Shown piece after piece: positions 7,738-16,160 of a stretch of DNA of 64,000 nt. Both the position numbers and the translations under genes were made by a program. The notes under the pieces are model-generated. The model made no database searches, was not told where the DNA came from, and worked only from the letters and a program-made list of their open reading frames with translations. Source of the DNA: Roseibium sp. (GTDB taxonomy: Bacteria; Pseudomonadota; Alphaproteobacteria; Rhizobiales; Stappiaceae); NCBI GenBank assembly GCA_017643215.1, contig JAEPNV010000003.1:124001-188000 (forward strand), read 5' to 3'. The stretch's first letter is position 1, and the number at the start of each line of letters is the position of its first letter.

Positions 7738-7767
7738 CGATTTTAGAAATAATAATTGCTAAAATCG
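7738..7767. promoter_or_regulatory. Palindromic operator candidate upstream of the XRE gene
   Basis: Perfect 9-bp inverted repeat CGATTTTAG / CTAAAATCG separated by 12 AT-rich bases, ending 26 bp before the start of the XRE regulator. Spacing and position over the likely core promoter fit autorepression by a dimeric helix-turn-helix protein. The repeat is seen; binding is inferred. Confidence 0.55.
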
Positions 7768-7793
7768 CAAAAACAGACGGGAGTATGAACGGT

Positions 7794-8228
7794 ATGCAGG
7801 CTGCCACTGATGGGTCAACGCGAAAAATCCAGTTGTGGTTTCAAAAAGTTCTCGCAACCTGCGGCCACAAGCAGTCGGAAATCGCCGCGCTGCTCGATCT
7901 CCCGTCCTCGGCAATCTCGAAAATCAAATCCGGACAGCAGAACCTGGGTGCGGCGGAGTTATTGAAGCTCCATGAATCGCTCAATGTTCCCCTGCCCGAC
8001 CTCGGCTATCGCGGCAAAGGGGATCGCGAGACAGCGCCTCAACCCGCACCGCGCGGCATCGACCGCGCCCTGTTCGACGCCGCGTTCGATCAGGTCGAAC
8101 AAACCGATCGGTTGTTGCCCGAACACCAGCGGATGAACCAGCATGAAGTGTTGGAGACCGTTTTTTACGTCTATCGAAAAATGGCGAAAGAAAAACACAG
8201 CGCCTGGAGAAAGCCGAGTGATGATTGA
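7794..8228 (+). CDS. XRE-family helix-turn-helix regulator
   Basis: A 144-residue protein. Residues ~12-65 form an XRE-type helix-turn-helix: WFQKVLATCGHKQSEIAALL, then LPSSAISKIKSGQQNLGAAE. The rest is a helical C-terminal domain with charged ends and no known sensor fold. ATG at 7794 is preferred since GGGAG lies 10 nt before it; the ATG at 7785 lies only 1 nt after that site. The gene opens a tight operon: its stop overlaps the next start by 8 bp. A perfect palindrome (7738-7767) in front of it suggests self-regulation. Such XRE-led mini-operons can be toxin-antitoxin or stress modules; the partners here do not identify it. Confidence 0.8.
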   Translation: MQAATDGSTRKIQLWFQKVLATCGHKQSEIAALLDLPSSAISKIKSGQQNLGAAELLKLHESLNVPLPDLGYRGKGDRETAPQPAPRGIDRALFDAAFDQVEQTDRLLPEHQRMNQHEVLETVFYVYRKMAKEKHSAWRKPSDD

Positions 8229-8490
8229 AAAAAGCAGCTACAATTTCTCAAGGTCGCAACTGAAATTTCTTGACCTGTTTAAAATCGCGGCCGAGTTCGA
8301 CTGCCTCTATTTGCTTGATTTTTACTGTTTTGATTTGTTCGATCATGATCAGATCGGCAAGCTCAACGAACGGGAACAGGCGGAACTGGCCGATGCCGCC
8401 CGGCGCGAGATTTTTGAAGAGGCGCTGGCCAAAGGCTATGAGCCGCCCCATTTCGGTTACGCCGGAGGCTCCCATGACCGCCTTTGTTGA
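8221..8490 (+). CDS. Small protein of unknown function, XRE operon
   Basis: An 89-residue protein with no family I recognise. The first half is hydrophobic and aromatic (FKIAAEFDCLYLLDFYCFDLF) but interspersed with Asp, so it is unlikely to be a membrane helix. The second half is a charged helix with EREQAELADAARREIFEEAL. ATG at 8221 overlaps the end of the XRE gene and has GGAGA ~11 nt upstream, so translation is probably coupled. Its last 17 bp overlap the following gene. Gene order regulator - small acidic protein - PAS-like protein suggests that it works with one of the two neighbours. Confidence 0.6.
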   Translation: MIEKSSYNFSRSQLKFLDLFKIAAEFDCLYLLDFYCFDLFDHDQIGKLNEREQAELADAARREIFEEALAKGYEPPHFGYAGGSHDRLC

Positions 8491-9094
8491 GCGGCTCGAC
8501 CTGTCGCATGTGGAGAACGGCAGCGCGGGCGAGGAAGCACGTTATCTGCTGCGCACCTGGCGCGAGAACAACGGCCTGATCGTCCGCGATTGCCGGATGA
8601 GCCGTGTCTCAAAACACCTTATGCTCTTCGCGCCAATCTGCATCGAGGACGATGTGCCGCCTGTGAAATTCATCGGCAAGGAAACAACCTTCCGGCGTTA
8701 TTTTCCGCAGGCCGCAGCCTCCAATGAACCCCCCAAATCGCTCCCGCTCATGTACCGCAAACGCCAGGCGGCCGGCTACAACGCCGCGCTCGCCGGTGAG
8801 CCGTGGTACGACGTTCAACGCACCGGAACGCTGTTGGGTCGTGGAACGCCCGACCTCACGCTGGACCGTCTGGTTCTGAAGTTTCGATCCGGGGCTGGTT
8901 TTGAGCGGATTTTTTGCTTGTTACGGGTCGTGGCGGTCCATCGAGCATCCGGTCGATCATGTCCAACACGTCCTCTCTCGAATTGGCGGCAAGGATCAGA
9001 TTGTCGTCAATCGGCGCCGGTCCGCCCCTCAACCAGCGGACCGCTTGTTCATGCACCCGGGCAAAGCCACAATCGAGCAGAAATCCATTCTTGA
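8474..9094 (+). CDS. PAS-like sensory protein, C-terminal end uncertain
   Basis: A 206-residue reading frame with GGAGG 5 nt before its ATG. Residues ~15-140 resemble the PAS-type proteins common in alphaproteobacteria: a leading helix LLRTWRENNGLIVRDCRMSR, a core KFIGKETTFRRYFP, and the closing strands YDVQRTGTLLGRGTPDLTLD followed by RLVLKFRS and ERIFCLLRV. The last ~55 residues are Ser/Arg/Pro-rich and lie antisense to the gene 8856-9635, so they may be poorly conserved tail. It ends a three-gene operon led by an XRE regulator. No kinase or output domain is attached. PAS resemblance is by eye and moderate. Confidence 0.55.
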   Translation: MTAFVERLDLSHVENGSAGEEARYLLRTWRENNGLIVRDCRMSRVSKHLMLFAPICIEDDVPPVKFIGKETTFRRYFPQAAASNEPPKSLPLMYRKRQAAGYNAALAGEPWYDVQRTGTLLGRGTPDLTLDRLVLKFRSGAGFERIFCLLRVVAVHRASGRSCPTRPLSNWRQGSDCRQSAPVRPSTSGPLVHAPGQSHNRAEIHS

Positions 9095-9635
9095 ACGTGC
9101 GCGCTTCCATCCAGCCGTAAAAATAGTCCGCATCCCACTCGTCCAGCGCCTCGATCTGTGCCATTCGGTTTAGGTAGCCGCCGAGCTTTTTGCCGCGCCA
9201 ATCCGCATTGACCTCTGTTCCGCCGAGATAAACGGTCTTGCCGGTGATGTACTGCGCGAACCGCGGCTGGTCCGGAGCAAGAACCACCCGTTCGCCAAGT
9301 TCGGTTGGATAGCAACGATGAAAGTACTTGCGCCAGAATTCGGTGAGGGTCATTGGCGGCACCATCGCATCAAGGCGCGCGCATACCCGGCCGACCAACC
9401 GGCCGTTGCTGTCGATCAGGCCGAGCCAAAACGCCCGGCCGTTGGTATAGGTGTTGAGCTTTGGCGTGAAATGCGCTTCCAACACCTTGATCCCGTTTAG
9501 CGCCGCCAAACGGTCAACCTCTTCGAAATCGTATCCTCGCCGAAGCGTTAATCCGTGACTGCTGAACACCTGATCGATCTTGCCCCATGCCCGCCGCAGA
9601 CGCGGTTTGTCGATCTCAAAGTCCAGCCTGTGCAT
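8856..9635 (-). CDS. Putative GNAT-fold acyltransferase, function unknown
   Basis: A 259-residue protein. The segment VYLGGTEVNADWRGKKLGGY, followed by LNRMAQIEALDEW, resembles GNAT motif A, in which an (R/Q)-x-x-G-x-G/A loop binds acetyl-CoA. The N-terminal third (RLVGRVCARLDAM preceded by AFWLGLIDSNG) could be the preceding beta strands. The last ~35 residues are charged and disordered and overlap the convergent PAS-like gene by 239 bp. There is no signal peptide. Start at the ATG at 9635. I cannot name a substrate; the family call rests on one motif. Confidence 0.6.
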   Translation of the reverse strand: MHRLDFEIDKPRLRRAWGKIDQVFSSHGLTLRRGYDFEEVDRLAALNGIKVLEAHFTPKLNTYTNGRAFWLGLIDSNGRLVGRVCARLDAMVPPMTLTEFWRKYFHRCYPTELGERVVLAPDQPRFAQYITGKTVYLGGTEVNADWRGKKLGGYLNRMAQIEALDEWDADYFYGWMEARTFKNGFLLDCGFARVHEQAVRWLRGGPAPIDDNLILAANSREDVLDMIDRMLDGPPRPVTSKKSAQNQPRIETSEPDGPA

Positions 9636-9994
9636 CCCCGGTCATCTCTTTCTTCGCCGACATGTTTGCATTTTCCGGCAACATCAGAGCGCAAAACGCC
9701 ATCCGCCCTATTTATACGAGTGCGAAGAAAAAGGGAGGGTATGTTTGACACTGCCCACTTAACAGTATGCCTTAGCGTGAGCCGCAACCACAAATCAGCC
9801 AAAGTCTCAGATCGCGGTGACCGACGGCCCGCCTCGGCCCGCAGGGCCCGCGCCGAAACGCCAAGACCAGCAGGTCCGGTGCCACGCAGAAAGCCGCACG
9901 CAGTCGACAACCCGTTCGGCAGGCGGTTGTCATCCGTGTCTCCGGTACAAACCGTCACCCATGTTGTCGAGCCGGACGCTGGAAAAAGAGAAAT
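9636..9994. other. Intergenic stretch, nothing identified
   Basis: No gene, tRNA or repeat could be supported here. The left part near 9700-9740 is purine-rich. The right border is set by the truncated tRNA-Lys copy at 9995. Confidence 0.4.
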
Positions 9995-10040
9995 TGGTGG
10001 GTGAGCAGGGACTCGAATCCTGGACCCGCTGATTAAGAGT
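9995..10040 (-). repeat. Truncated tRNA-Lys 3'-end copy (att-like direct repeat)
   Basis: 46 nt identical at 45 positions to the CCA end, T-arm and anticodon-stem part of the intact tRNA-Lys at 10946-11021, in the same orientation. Identity stops abruptly at 10040, inside the anticodon arm. This is the expected far attachment site of an element integrated into the 3' end of the tRNA gene. Confidence 0.85.
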
Positions 10041-10143
10041 TTTAGCTGAACCGTATTTTTCAATAACTTACATAAAATCAACAAATAAGTCGTACGAATT
10101 TAGGCCACAAACAACCTTTTGGTAGAGGCCGCACCGAGGCTTC

Positions 10144-10506
10144 TCATTCTTGTTCATTTCGTTTGTTCGATTTTAGCCACGGCTTCATTTCTTCGCGTGA
10201 GATGGCATCTGCAGAAATTCCTTCCATTCGCGATGCAGCAAATCGTGTGTAGCCCTCAGCCTCTCGAACGGCTGCCCGGACCGTCCTGATCAATTCCAAA
10301 CACTGTTGAAAGTCTCGCGGGCGAGTTTCTTGGAAAAAGCTCTCGTCAATATATTTGAAGTCTTTCTCCCCCTCAAAGGGCTCAATTCTCTTACTGAGAT
10401 TAACCACATCCACACGCAAATTAGATACCTCCCTATTCAGCTTGATAATATTATCCAATATATCAGAGAGATACTTCTTTACTTCTCCATCCCTATTTTC
10501 TGACAT
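10144..10506 (-). CDS. Small charged coiled-coil protein carried by the tRNA-Lys island
   Basis: A 120-residue protein of unknown function. Residues ~10-45 form a heptad-like coiled coil (LDNIIKLNREVSNLRVDVVN), followed by an acidic linker and a helical C terminus with CLELIRTVRAAVREAEG. Codon choice is AT-rich and unlike the flanking genes, in line with recent transfer. ATG at 10506 is preferred; a TTG four codons earlier is in frame. The ribosome binding site is weak. It is the only cargo gene visible between the two att-like repeats, so it is a candidate for a small defence, stability or phage-related function, but nothing in the sequence proves that. Confidence 0.6.
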   Translation of the reverse strand: MSENRDGEVKKYLSDILDNIIKLNREVSNLRVDVVNLSKRIEPFEGEKDFKYIDESFFQETRPRDFQQCLELIRTVRAAVREAEGYTRFAASRMEGISADAISREEMKPWLKSNKRNEQE

Positions 10507-10945
10507 GAAACCATCCAATCAATTCTCAATAACTACCGATATCGAGCGGAATTTCGAGCGCAAATACTCTCACAACTCAGTCCGAAAAGGCAATTTCAAG
10601 AACTTGGTTTTTCGGCTAGAACCGCTGATCTAAAACAAGCTGCCCCGGTCAACAAAATCAAAGAGTTACCTAAAGAAGAAAGTCGCATACGATTTTCAAC
10701 CTACGGCAGCTTTTTTCAAGCCGAATTTCAGTTAACTATTCAAATTCAAAAAACAAATTCAATAGTTAACGCAACACCATAAAATGAAAATTCTATCAAA
10801 GGCTGTACGAATTCATAGCGTGAGAAAAACAAAACTCTTTCTTTTCAATAAGTTACAAGAAGTCGAAATTAAATTCGTATACCGCAAGGCCGCACGAAAG
10901 GTCACGCAGTCTGACCTAAATCTACCAAATAATTCCAATAAGTTA

Positions 10946-11021
<76 letters not shown>

Positions 11022-11171
11022 TTGCCCGCCGTCGTGCCATGGCGCGGCGTCGATCGCTTTTATAGGCACAGTTACCGGCGGTGGCAATCCCGTTCATGGC
11101 GCCCCAGCGGACCGGCAACGCCGTCCCGGTCCTGGCGGACAGCACAAGCTGCGCCCAACGGCCGGTTTACC

Positions 11172-12956
11172 TCACGCCGGTTTGGGCGCCTGCCCTTTAT
11201 TCGACGAGCGGGTCAGTTTTTTCAGCCATTGGTGCTTCTTCACGGCCTCCGCACCACCACGGGTCTGCGTGAACAGTTCTAGCGTGTCATACTCAGCTTC
11301 CGTCGGCGGCGTAATGGCCTTGTCCATATAGTCGAATCGCTTCGGATCGTGCCAGAGTTTCATGGTAACGCGCTCGTACCGCCACCGCCGGAATGTGAGC
11401 CAGCAAACGCTGAGAAGGGCGTGCGGCCAAAACTTCAAATAGAACAGAACCGCATTTTCCTTGGGCAGGCCGGGGCGCCGGTCCAGCCGATGTTTGATGC
11501 GGAAAAATCCGCCATCAAGCGAATAGACATCATACAGACGTGTGGTCTCGCCATACAGCAGCAGACGGTTTGCGGTCGTCATTTTCTTGTCGCTGCCAAG
11601 CGCTGCCGCACGGCGCAAAACGGTGACGCAGTGATCCCGGCTATAATACCGGCGCCAGGCTTGCCGGTAGAGCCGATCGAGTTCGCCATCGGCGAAATTC
11701 GGGTGCCGGAACACCGCATGCGTCAGGTCGTATTTGTTGAGATCCGGATCGAGCCATTCCCCCTTTTCGACCGCGGTCTTGTGGTCCATGGACCCATGCA
11801 AGGGCGTCAAAATCGACAGGGACAGGATGTCGATCGGCAACTCGCGCTTGATGATATCTATGTCATGGAGAACGGAGGCCCGCGTGTCGTTTGGAAATCC
11901 GATGATGTATCCGGCGGTGATCACGACCGGATATTGTTTCCAGGCAAGGAACATGGCCCGGTAGTCGGTGACTTTGTTCTGCCGCTTTTTTGAGGCGGCC
12001 AAATTGTCCGGGTTGATGTTTTCAAGACCGACAAAAACCTGGTCCACCCCGGCACGAACACATTTTTCGATGAACCGCGGGATTTTGTGGCACAGCGTGT
12101 CGACCTGGATGATCAAGGTGAAGTCCAACCCGTCCTCTTCCCGAAGGCGGATCAATGTATCAAGGTGCGGTTCCCAACTCCGGTTCCTGGCGAAATTATC
12201 GTCGGTGATGAAAAACTTCGTAATGCCTTGTTCGTTGTGTTTGCGAATGATCGTTTCCAAGTCCCCCGGCGCGCGAAACCGGCTGCCGCGGCCCTGAACG
12301 TTGATAATGCAGCAGAACGTGCATTCGAACGGACAGCCGCGGCCCAGATCGAAACTGCTGTATCCCATCGTGGAGCTTTCGATGACCGCCTTGTCCACCA
12401 TCGGGATCGGCTGCCCTTCCAGATCGGGCAGGTCGCGCAGAAAATCGTAAACCGGGGCAAGCGCGCCGTGATAGGCATCTTGCAGCACCGGATCGAACCG
12501 GCCGCCCTCCGCTTCGCCCAGAAAGAAGCTGATACCGAGATCGCGGGCCGCGACCATTTCCGGCGTTGGCGCCGCCAGCATCGCCGTACAACCGGTGACA
12601 TGAAAACCGCCGATGCATACGGGGATGCCGGCGGCGCGAAGCGGCCGGGCCAGGTCGATCGCCCGCGGGAACTGATTGGTTTGAACACCGACGAAACAGA
12701 CCAGCGCCTTCGCGTCGCTTTCGCGTATCTCCCGAACGATTTTGGCGGCTTGGACCCGCGTATTGCCTTCATCAATGGCACATACCTGGATGTCGACTTC
12801 CGGACCCAGCACGTTCCGGTCGCGGCAGTCTTCGGCAATGCCATAGATGCAGGCCAACGAGTTCGCCGGGATTGACGTCCGCAGCCAGTGGATCGGGTAG
12901 CCATCGTCGTCGTATTTCGACGGCCGGATCAGATAAAGATTGAATGTTTTTGCCAC
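11172..12956 (-). CDS. B12-binding radical SAM protein
   Basis: A 594-residue enzyme with an N-terminal cobalamin-binding Rossmann domain (residues ~10-170) and a radical SAM core. The cluster motif CPFECTFC gives Cys208, Cys212 and Cys215, preceded by SSFDLGRG, the usual lead-in of this class. Class B radical SAM enzymes methylate unreactive carbons or rearrange rings; bacteriochlorophyll, hopanoid and antibiotic enzymes belong here. The C-terminal ~120 residues are basic and contain Trp/Arg-rich helices, so it may sit at the membrane, as lipid-modifying members do. GTG at 12956 follows GAGGGGGG; the ATG at 13019 adds a Gly-rich leader that looks non-coding. It has no operon partner, so the substrate is open. 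Confidence 0.85.
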   Translation of the reverse strand: MAKTFNLYLIRPSKYDDDGYPIHWLRTSIPANSLACIYGIAEDCRDRNVLGPEVDIQVCAIDEGNTRVQAAKIVREIRESDAKALVCFVGVQTNQFPRAIDLARPLRAAGIPVCIGGFHVTGCTAMLAAPTPEMVAARDLGISFFLGEAEGGRFDPVLQDAYHGALAPVYDFLRDLPDLEGQPIPMVDKAVIESSTMGYSSFDLGRGCPFECTFCCIINVQGRGSRFRAPGDLETIIRKHNEQGITKFFITDDNFARNRSWEPHLDTLIRLREEDGLDFTLIIQVDTLCHKIPRFIEKCVRAGVDQVFVGLENINPDNLAASKKRQNKVTDYRAMFLAWKQYPVVITAGYIIGFPNDTRASVLHDIDIIKRELPIDILSLSILTPLHGSMDHKTAVEKGEWLDPDLNKYDLTHAVFRHPNFADGELDRLYRQAWRRYYSRDHCVTVLRRAAALGSDKKMTTANRLLLYGETTRLYDVYSLDGGFFRIKHRLDRRPGLPKENAVLFYLKFWPHALLSVCWLTFRRWRYERVTMKLWHDPKRFDYMDKAITPPTEAEYDTLELFTQTRGGAEAVKKHQWLKKLTRSSNKGQAPKPA

Positions 12957-13394
12957 GCCGCCCCCCTCGCCGAAGCCTTTTGCATTGTTCAACTCGGAGC
13001 CGGCCTGGCCCATGAACAACCCGATGTCTAAAGAGCACCTTTGGCATCATATCTGTTTTCATTCCGAAGGATAAGCGGCAGCCTCTTATAAATGGGGTTG
13101 CCAGCGGGGTCGAAGGCGACAGCTTGGACCGGCTGCCATTGCTTAGCCGAGCCCGTGACCATCCGTGGGCGCGTCCCGCAGGTGGTCCAGCCATGGCAGT
13201 TGGCCGGAAACGAAGATCTGCAACTTTCAAAAACAAACGCCCCCTTTCGAGCAACAATTGATATTATGACTTGACCCCTCCAGGCCCTCTGTCTAGTGTG
13301 CGCCGCGGTGTAGGCGGGAGTACCGTCTGCGGAACAGCTTGGCGCGGATGGCCGCGACGGGAAATGTGATGGGCAAGCAGGACGGTGCATCGAG
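12957..13394. other. Intergenic region containing the ilv promoter
   Basis: No gene is supported. A 170-codon open frame on the minus strand (13028-13540) runs antisense to the ilv leader and has the composition of non-coding DNA. The right half should hold the promoter of the ilvIH attenuator. Confidence 0.45.
13271..13299 (+). promoter_or_regulatory. Candidate sigma-70 promoter of ilvIH
   Basis: TTGACC at 13271-13276 and TAGTGT at 13294-13299 are separated by 17 bp. Transcription would start near 13306, about 90 nt before the leader peptide. The -10 is weak, so confidence is modest. Confidence 0.35.
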
Positions 13395-13448
13395 ATGACG
13401 ATGTCTCTCATTCTTGTAGTAGGAAGGCGTGCCATCGGGACGGGATAA
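13395..13448 (+). CDS. ilv leader peptide (attenuator)
   Basis: A 17-codon frame reading MTMSLILVVGRRAIGTG, with five consecutive branched-chain codons (Leu-Ile-Leu-Val-Val) followed later by Ile. It is followed by an 8-bp GCGTGCCA/TGGCACGC hairpin option and then a terminator hairpin before ilvI. This is the layout of translation-coupled attenuation: scarcity of charged Leu, Ile or Val tRNA stalls the ribosome and prevents the terminator. The peptide itself should have no other role. Alternative start is the ATG two codons later. Confidence 0.8.
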   Translation: MTMSLILVVGRRAIGTG

Positions 13449-13475
13449 CCTGTCCGGATCGCTGGCACGCATGAC

Positions 13476-13499
13476 AAGGCTCCTTCGGGGCCTTTTTTT
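13476..13499 (+). terminator. ilvIH attenuator terminator
   Basis: AAGGCTCC pairs with GGGGCCTT around a TTC loop and is followed by seven T's. It lies 27 nt after the stop codon of the leader peptide and 130 nt before ilvI, so it ends transcription when the leader is translated without delay. Confidence 0.85.
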
Positions 13500-13628
13500 A
13501 TTTCCCGCAGCCGGGTCCTCCGACCGGAAAAGCGGGCCAAAGCGCAGGCTTAACGCGCTGCGCGAAACATGAAAGAAGAGCCAAAGCCCGATTCCAGTCG
13601 GACGGGTCGCAGACTAAGGAAGCAGGAA

Positions 13629-15404
13629 ATGACACGGGAAATGACCGGCGCCGAAATGGTGATCCAGGCGCTGAAGGATCAAAGTGTTGATACCGTATTC
13701 GGCTATCCGGGTGGTGCCGTGCTTCCGATCTATGACGAGATCATCCAGCAGGACGGGCTCGACCACATCCTGGTGCGCCATGAGCAGGGCGCCGGCCATG
13801 CCGCCGAGGGCTATGCCCGGGCGACCGGAAAACCCGGCGTCGTTCTGGTCACATCCGGCCCCGGCGCGACCAACATGGTGACCGCGCTGACCGACGCCAT
13901 GATGGATTCCATTCCGCTCGTGTGCATCACCGGCCAGGTTCCCACGCATCTCATCGGCAACGACGCGTTCCAGGAATGCGACACGGTCGGGATCACGCGA
14001 CCCTGCACCAAGCACAACTGGCTGGTCCGGCGGATCGAGGATCTGCCGCGCGTCCTGCATGAGGCCTTTTATGTCGCGACCTCCGGCCGTCCGGGGCCGG
14101 TCGTGGTCGACATTCCCAAAGACGTTCAGTTCGCGACAGGGGTTTACAGTGGGCCGAGCGCCAATCCGGCCGCGGCCCACAAGAGCTACCGTCCGCAGGT
14201 GAAGGGTGATGCCGCCGCGCTGCGCCGGGCCGTGGAGATGATGGCGGCGGCCAAGAAACCGGTCCTTTACACCGGCGGCGGCGTGATCAACTCCGGACCT
14301 CAGGCCGCCCAACTGCTGCGCGAACTGGTCAGCCTGACGGGCTTTCCGATCACATCAACATTGATGGGATTGGGCGCTTATCCAGCCTCCGGTGACAACT
14401 GGCTGGGCATGCTCGGCATGCACGGCACCTATGAAGCCAACATGGCGATGCACGATTGCGATCTGATGATCAATATCGGCGCCCGCTTCGACGACCGGAT
14501 CACCGGGCGCCTGGACGCGTTTTCGCCCAATTCGCAGAAGATCCACATCGACATCGATCCCTCCTCGGTCAACAAGACCGTAACGGTGGATCTGCCGATC
14601 ATCGGTGATGTCGGCCATGTTCTGGAAGACCTCGTCCGGCTGTGGCGGACGTCGTCGGCCCGCGCCGATGCGGCGGCCTTGAAGGCCTGGTGGGCGACGA
14701 TCGACACCTGGCGGGCCCGCAACTCCCTCGCCTACCGGCCGAATCACGATGTCATCATGCCGCAATATGCCATCCAGCGGCTCTATGAACTGACCAAGGA
14801 CCGGGAGACCTACGTCTCCACGGAGGTCGGCCAGCATCAGATGTGGGCCGCGCAGTTCTACGGCTTCGAGGCGCCGAACCGGTGGCTGACCTCCGGCGGT
14901 CTCGGCACCATGGGCTACGGGCTTCCGGCCGCCATCGGCGCGCAGATTGCCCATCGCAACGCGCTCGTCATCGACATTGCCGGCGATGCCTCGATCCTGA
15001 TGAACATCCAGGAAATGTCGACGGCCGTTCAATACAATCTGCCGGTCAAGATTTTTATCTTGAACAACCAGTATATGGGCATGGTGCGCCAGTGGCAGCA
15101 GCTCTTGCACGGCAACCGCCTGTCACACTCCTACACCGACAGTCTGCCGGACTTCGTCAAGCTTGCCGAAGCCTATGGCGGTGTCGGCTTCCGGGTCGAC
15201 AAACCGGGCCATCTGGACGATGCGATCGAGGAGATGATCGCGGTCGACCGGCCCGTCCTGTTCGACTGCCGGGTGGCGAACCTTGCCAACTGCTTCCCGA
15301 TGATCCCCTCCGGCAAGGCCCACAACGAGATGCTGCTGCCCGACGAGGCAAATGACGAGGCCGTTGCCAGCGCGATCAGCGCCGAAGGCAAGGCCCTGGT
15401 GTAA
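13629..15404 (+). CDS. ilvI: Acetolactate synthase, large (catalytic) subunit
   Basis: The 591-residue product condenses two pyruvates, or pyruvate and 2-oxobutyrate, in the first common step of Val/Leu/Ile synthesis, using ThDP, Mg and FAD. The ThDP-activating Glu52 lies in [18 protein letters not shown]; the N-terminal [13 protein letters not shown] and the C-terminal ThDP motif [11 protein letters not shown] are intact. The chosen ATG at 13629 has AAGGA about 9 nt upstream; an ATG 20 codons earlier yields a non-conserved extension. It is followed 24 bp later by the regulatory subunit gene and preceded by a leader-peptide attenuator. Confidence 0.97.
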   Translation: MTREMTGAEMVIQALKDQSVDTVFGYPGGAVLPIYDEIIQQDGLDHILVRHEQGAGHAAEGYARATGKPGVVLVTSGPGATNMVTALTDAMMDSIPLVCITGQVPTHLIGNDAFQECDTVGITRPCTKHNWLVRRIEDLPRVLHEAFYVATSGRPGPVVVDIPKDVQFATGVYSGPSANPAAAHKSYRPQVKGDAAALRRAVEMMAAAKKPVLYTGGGVINSGPQAAQLLRELVSLTGFPITSTLMGLGAYPASGDNWLGMLGMHGTYEANMAMHDCDLMINIGARFDDRITGRLDAFSPNSQKIHIDIDPSSVNKTVTVDLPIIGDVGHVLEDLVRLWRTSSARADAAALKAWWATIDTWRARNSLAYRPNHDVIMPQYAIQRLYELTKDRETYVSTEVGQHQMWAAQFYGFEAPNRWLTSGGLGTMGYGLPAAIGAQIAHRNALVIDIAGDASILMNIQEMSTAVQYNLPVKIFILNNQYMGMVRQWQQLLHGNRLSHSYTDSLPDFVKLAEAYGGVGFRVDKPGHLDDAIEEMIAVDRPVLFDCRVANLANCFPMIPSGKAHNEMLLPDEANDEAVASAISAEGKALV

Positions 15405-15428
15405 CGCCCCGGACAAGGAACAAAGAAC

Positions 15429-16001
15429 ATGAACGCCCAAAATCTCTCCGCGCCGTCGGCCTATTTCCTCGCCGAGGTCAGCGATGTCCAGGAAACCCAC
15501 ACCCTCTCCGTGCTGGTCGACAACGAACCCGGGGTGCTTGCCCGGGTGATCGGCCTTTTTTCAGGGCGCGGCTACAACATTGACAGTCTGACAGTCTCCG
15601 AGACCGAGCACGAAAAGCACCTGTCGCGCATCACCATCGTCACCACGGGCACGCCCATGGTGATTGAACAGATCCGCAACCAGCTCGACCGTCTTGTGCC
15701 GGTACACCGGGTGACGGACCTGACGGTCGAGGCCAGGCGGGCCAGTCAGGACAAGCCGCTGGAGCGCGAACTCGCTCTGGTCAAGGTTGCCGGCACCGGC
15801 GAAAAGCGTCTGGAAGCCCTGCGTCTCGGCGATGCCTTCCGGGCGACCGTCATCGATGCCACGACGGAGCATTTTGTGTTCGAGATCACCGGGCGGACCA
15901 ACAAGGTCGAACAGTTCATCTCGATCATGAAACCACTTGGACTGGTCGAGGTCTCCCGTACCGGCGTTGCCGCCGTGCAAAGGGGGCCGGAGGGGCTGTA
16001 G
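15429..16001 (+). CDS. ilvH: Acetolactate synthase, small (regulatory) subunit
   Basis: A 190-residue protein with an N-terminal ACT domain (TLSVLVDNEPGVLARVIGLF, then RGYNIDSLTV) and the C-terminal small-subunit domain ending in a MKPLGLVEVSRTG motif. It binds the IlvI catalytic subunit, raises its activity and confers valine feedback inhibition. AAGGAA lies before the ATG at 15429. It forms a two-gene operon with ilvI. The first ~15 residues are a variable extension seen in alphaproteobacterial members. Confidence 0.96.
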   Translation: MNAQNLSAPSAYFLAEVSDVQETHTLSVLVDNEPGVLARVIGLFSGRGYNIDSLTVSETEHEKHLSRITIVTTGTPMVIEQIRNQLDRLVPVHRVTDLTVEARRASQDKPLERELALVKVAGTGEKRLEALRLGDAFRATVIDATTEHFVFEITGRTNKVEQFISIMKPLGLVEVSRTGVAAVQRGPEGL

Positions 16002-16160
16002 GTCCGAATTTCACCGGTTCGAGAGATACTCAGCAGGCCGTCAATCCGTGGCAGGCGTTTTTATGTGCGGATCTATGCGGGTGGAAACGGCCTGCAGCGC
16101 GCGCGTGTTCGGTGCGGATGAAGCCAGTTCGCAAATCTTGGATCGCGCTTTGGTCAGGCC

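Larger units (their letters stand above)
9995..10945. mobile_element. Minimal tRNA-Lys-associated genomic island (about 0.95 kb)
   Basis: AT-rich DNA lies between two 46-nt direct repeats, one being the 3' end of tRNA-Lys (10946-10991). Base composition differs sharply from both sides. One small gene (10144-10506) is visible and no integrase. The unit is therefore a non-autonomous or heavily deleted island, or a leftover after excision of a larger one. The sequence from 10507 to 10945 shows nothing further that I can call. Confidence 0.7.

Noticed and set aside
13028..13540. 170-codon minus-strand frame before ilvI
   Set aside because: It overlaps the ilv leader peptide and attenuator antisense and has no family or ribosome binding site.
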